From VMDJ01 sp038146785 (GTDB lineage: Bacteria > Pseudomonadota > Gammaproteobacteria > Chromatiales > Chromatiaceae), in the NCBI GenBank assembly GCA_038146785.1, contig JAYQSI010000016.1, positions 310,001 through 374,000 on the forward strand: a stretch of DNA of 64,000 nucleotides, written 5' to 3'. Of this stretch, positions 63,419 through 64,000 are shown in pieces. Every line of letters begins with the position of its first letter. Positions within the stretch are counted from its first letter, which is position 1. Below the pieces are notes generated by a model. The model was not told where the DNA came from. It made no database searches and saw only the letters and a program-made list of their open reading frames with translations. The position numbers were made by a program, and so were the translations under genes.

Positions 63419-64000
63419 GCCATTAAGGCCTCGATCTCTGCGATCTCTTTTGGCACATCACGAGTTAAAACATCGGGGCCATTTTTAGTAACGACCACAT
63501 CATCTTCGATACGAATACCAATGCCCTGCCACTTCTTAGCAACACCTTTGCTGCCAACAGGAATATAAAGACCGGGCTCGACCGTCAGCACCATGCCAGG
63601 CTCAAGCACACGCCAATGACCATCGATTTTGTAATCGCCCACATCATGCACATCCATACCGAGCCAATGACCGGTGCTGTGCATGTAAAACTTTTTATAG
63701 CTTTGACTCTTCAATACTTGCGCCAATGTGCCTTTTAGCAAGCCGAGCTTGATCAAGCCTTTGGCTAAAACACGCACAGCAGCTTCGTGTGGATCGTTGT
63801 AATGATTACCCACTTGCACCTGTTCAATTGCTGCATGCTGCGCATCCAATACCAATTGATAAAGCTGTGCTTGTGGCTCACTGAAGGTGCCATTCACTGG
63901 GAAGGTGCGTGTGATATCCGAGGCATAGCAATCGAGCTCACAACCGGCATCAATCAACACCAAGTCGCCATCATTCAGCGCATCTTTGTTTTCCACATAG
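63415..64000 (-). CDS. pepP: Xaa-Pro aminopeptidase (aminopeptidase P), N-terminally cut by window edge
   Basis: C-terminal 195 or so residues of a creatinase-fold metallopeptidase that removes the residue before proline. Dinuclear Mn ligands are visible: Asp in DAGCELDCYASDITRTFP (two), His in HSTGHWLGMDVHDVGD, Glu in VLTVEPGLYIP and Glu in GIGIRIEDDVVVT. The reading frame continues past base 64000, so the N-terminal domain lies outside the window. Overlaps ubiH by four bases. Confidence 0.95.
   Translation of the reverse strand, partial: YVENKDALNDGDLVLIDAGCELDCYASDITRTFPVNGTFSEPQAQLYQLVLDAQHAAIEQVQVGNHYNDPHEAAVRVLAKGLIKLGLLKGTLAQVLKSQSYKKFYMHSTGHWLGMDVHDVGDYKIDGHWRVLEPGMVLTVEPGLYIPVGSKGVAKKWQGIGIRIEDDVVVTKNGPDVLTRDVPKEIAEIEALMA

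Overview
The window is a dense piece of a gammaproteobacterial chromosome, about 70 genes in 64 kb, with almost no accessory DNA: no insertion sequence, phage gene, CRISPR array, rRNA or tRNA was recognised. The placement rests on gene content and order. pepP-ubiH-ubiI-gcvTHP is the Escherichia coli order, rng-yhdP-tldD and nadD/rsfS/rlmH are gammaproteobacterial blocks, and priA-argS-ftsN-like resembles Pseudomonas. Some traits lie outside the enteric type: a pyrophosphate-type phosphofructokinase, a glycine decarboxylase P-protein split into two subunits, PhaR, and a small exported Asn/Gly-rich protein resembling sulfur-globule envelope proteins. Together they hint at a chemolithotrophic or methylotroph-like gammaproteobacterium, but I cannot name a genus.

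Layout. 1-6 kb: rpe (cut by the edge), an exported alpha/beta-hydrolase-like protein, an FtsN-like SPOR protein, argS and priA. 6-11 kb: HNH nuclease, fructosamine-kinase-like protein, PDC sensor protein, and the nitrogen operon porin-glnK-amt behind a sigma-54/NtrC control region. 11-18 kb: ubiK, ABC-F ATPase, chrA, TauE-type exporter, DUF1415, MOSC protein and pilU. 18-31 kb: Fe-alcohol dehydrogenase, ycgL, serB, purT, a lytic transglycosylase, a pfkB-Rieske-CbiM-like operon, an HU protein with a Lys/Ala tail, a DsbA-like protein, an MlaC-like protein, phaR, a TRIC-family protein and a standalone rlmK. 31-43 kb: speA and speE (divergent), an ion channel, lgt-thyA-folA, an XRE regulator, rlmI, ppnP, proA, nadD, rsfS, rlmH and maf. 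43-53 kb: rng, yhdP, a nitrilase, tldD/pmbA and gloA. 53-56 kb: an eroded adenylate-kinase-like protein with a ~160-residue Lys/Ala tail, divergent from PPi-phosphofructokinase, then the sulfur-globule-like gene. 56-64 kb: the glycine cleavage operon behind a tandem glycine riboswitch, then ubiI, ubiH and pepP (cut by the edge).

A striking property is that thirteen genes carry single-base frameshifts, many of them in short homopolymers and several in genes that should be essential or nearly so (priA, amt, rlmH, gcvPB, ubiI). Where I could place the indel, undoing it gives a protein of the normal family length. Base-calling or assembly error is therefore the most likely explanation, and I annotate these as single genes. 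The most novel-looking items are the adenylate-kinase/H1-tail fusion, the HU protein with a similar tail at its N-terminus, and the strongly promoted small exported protein.
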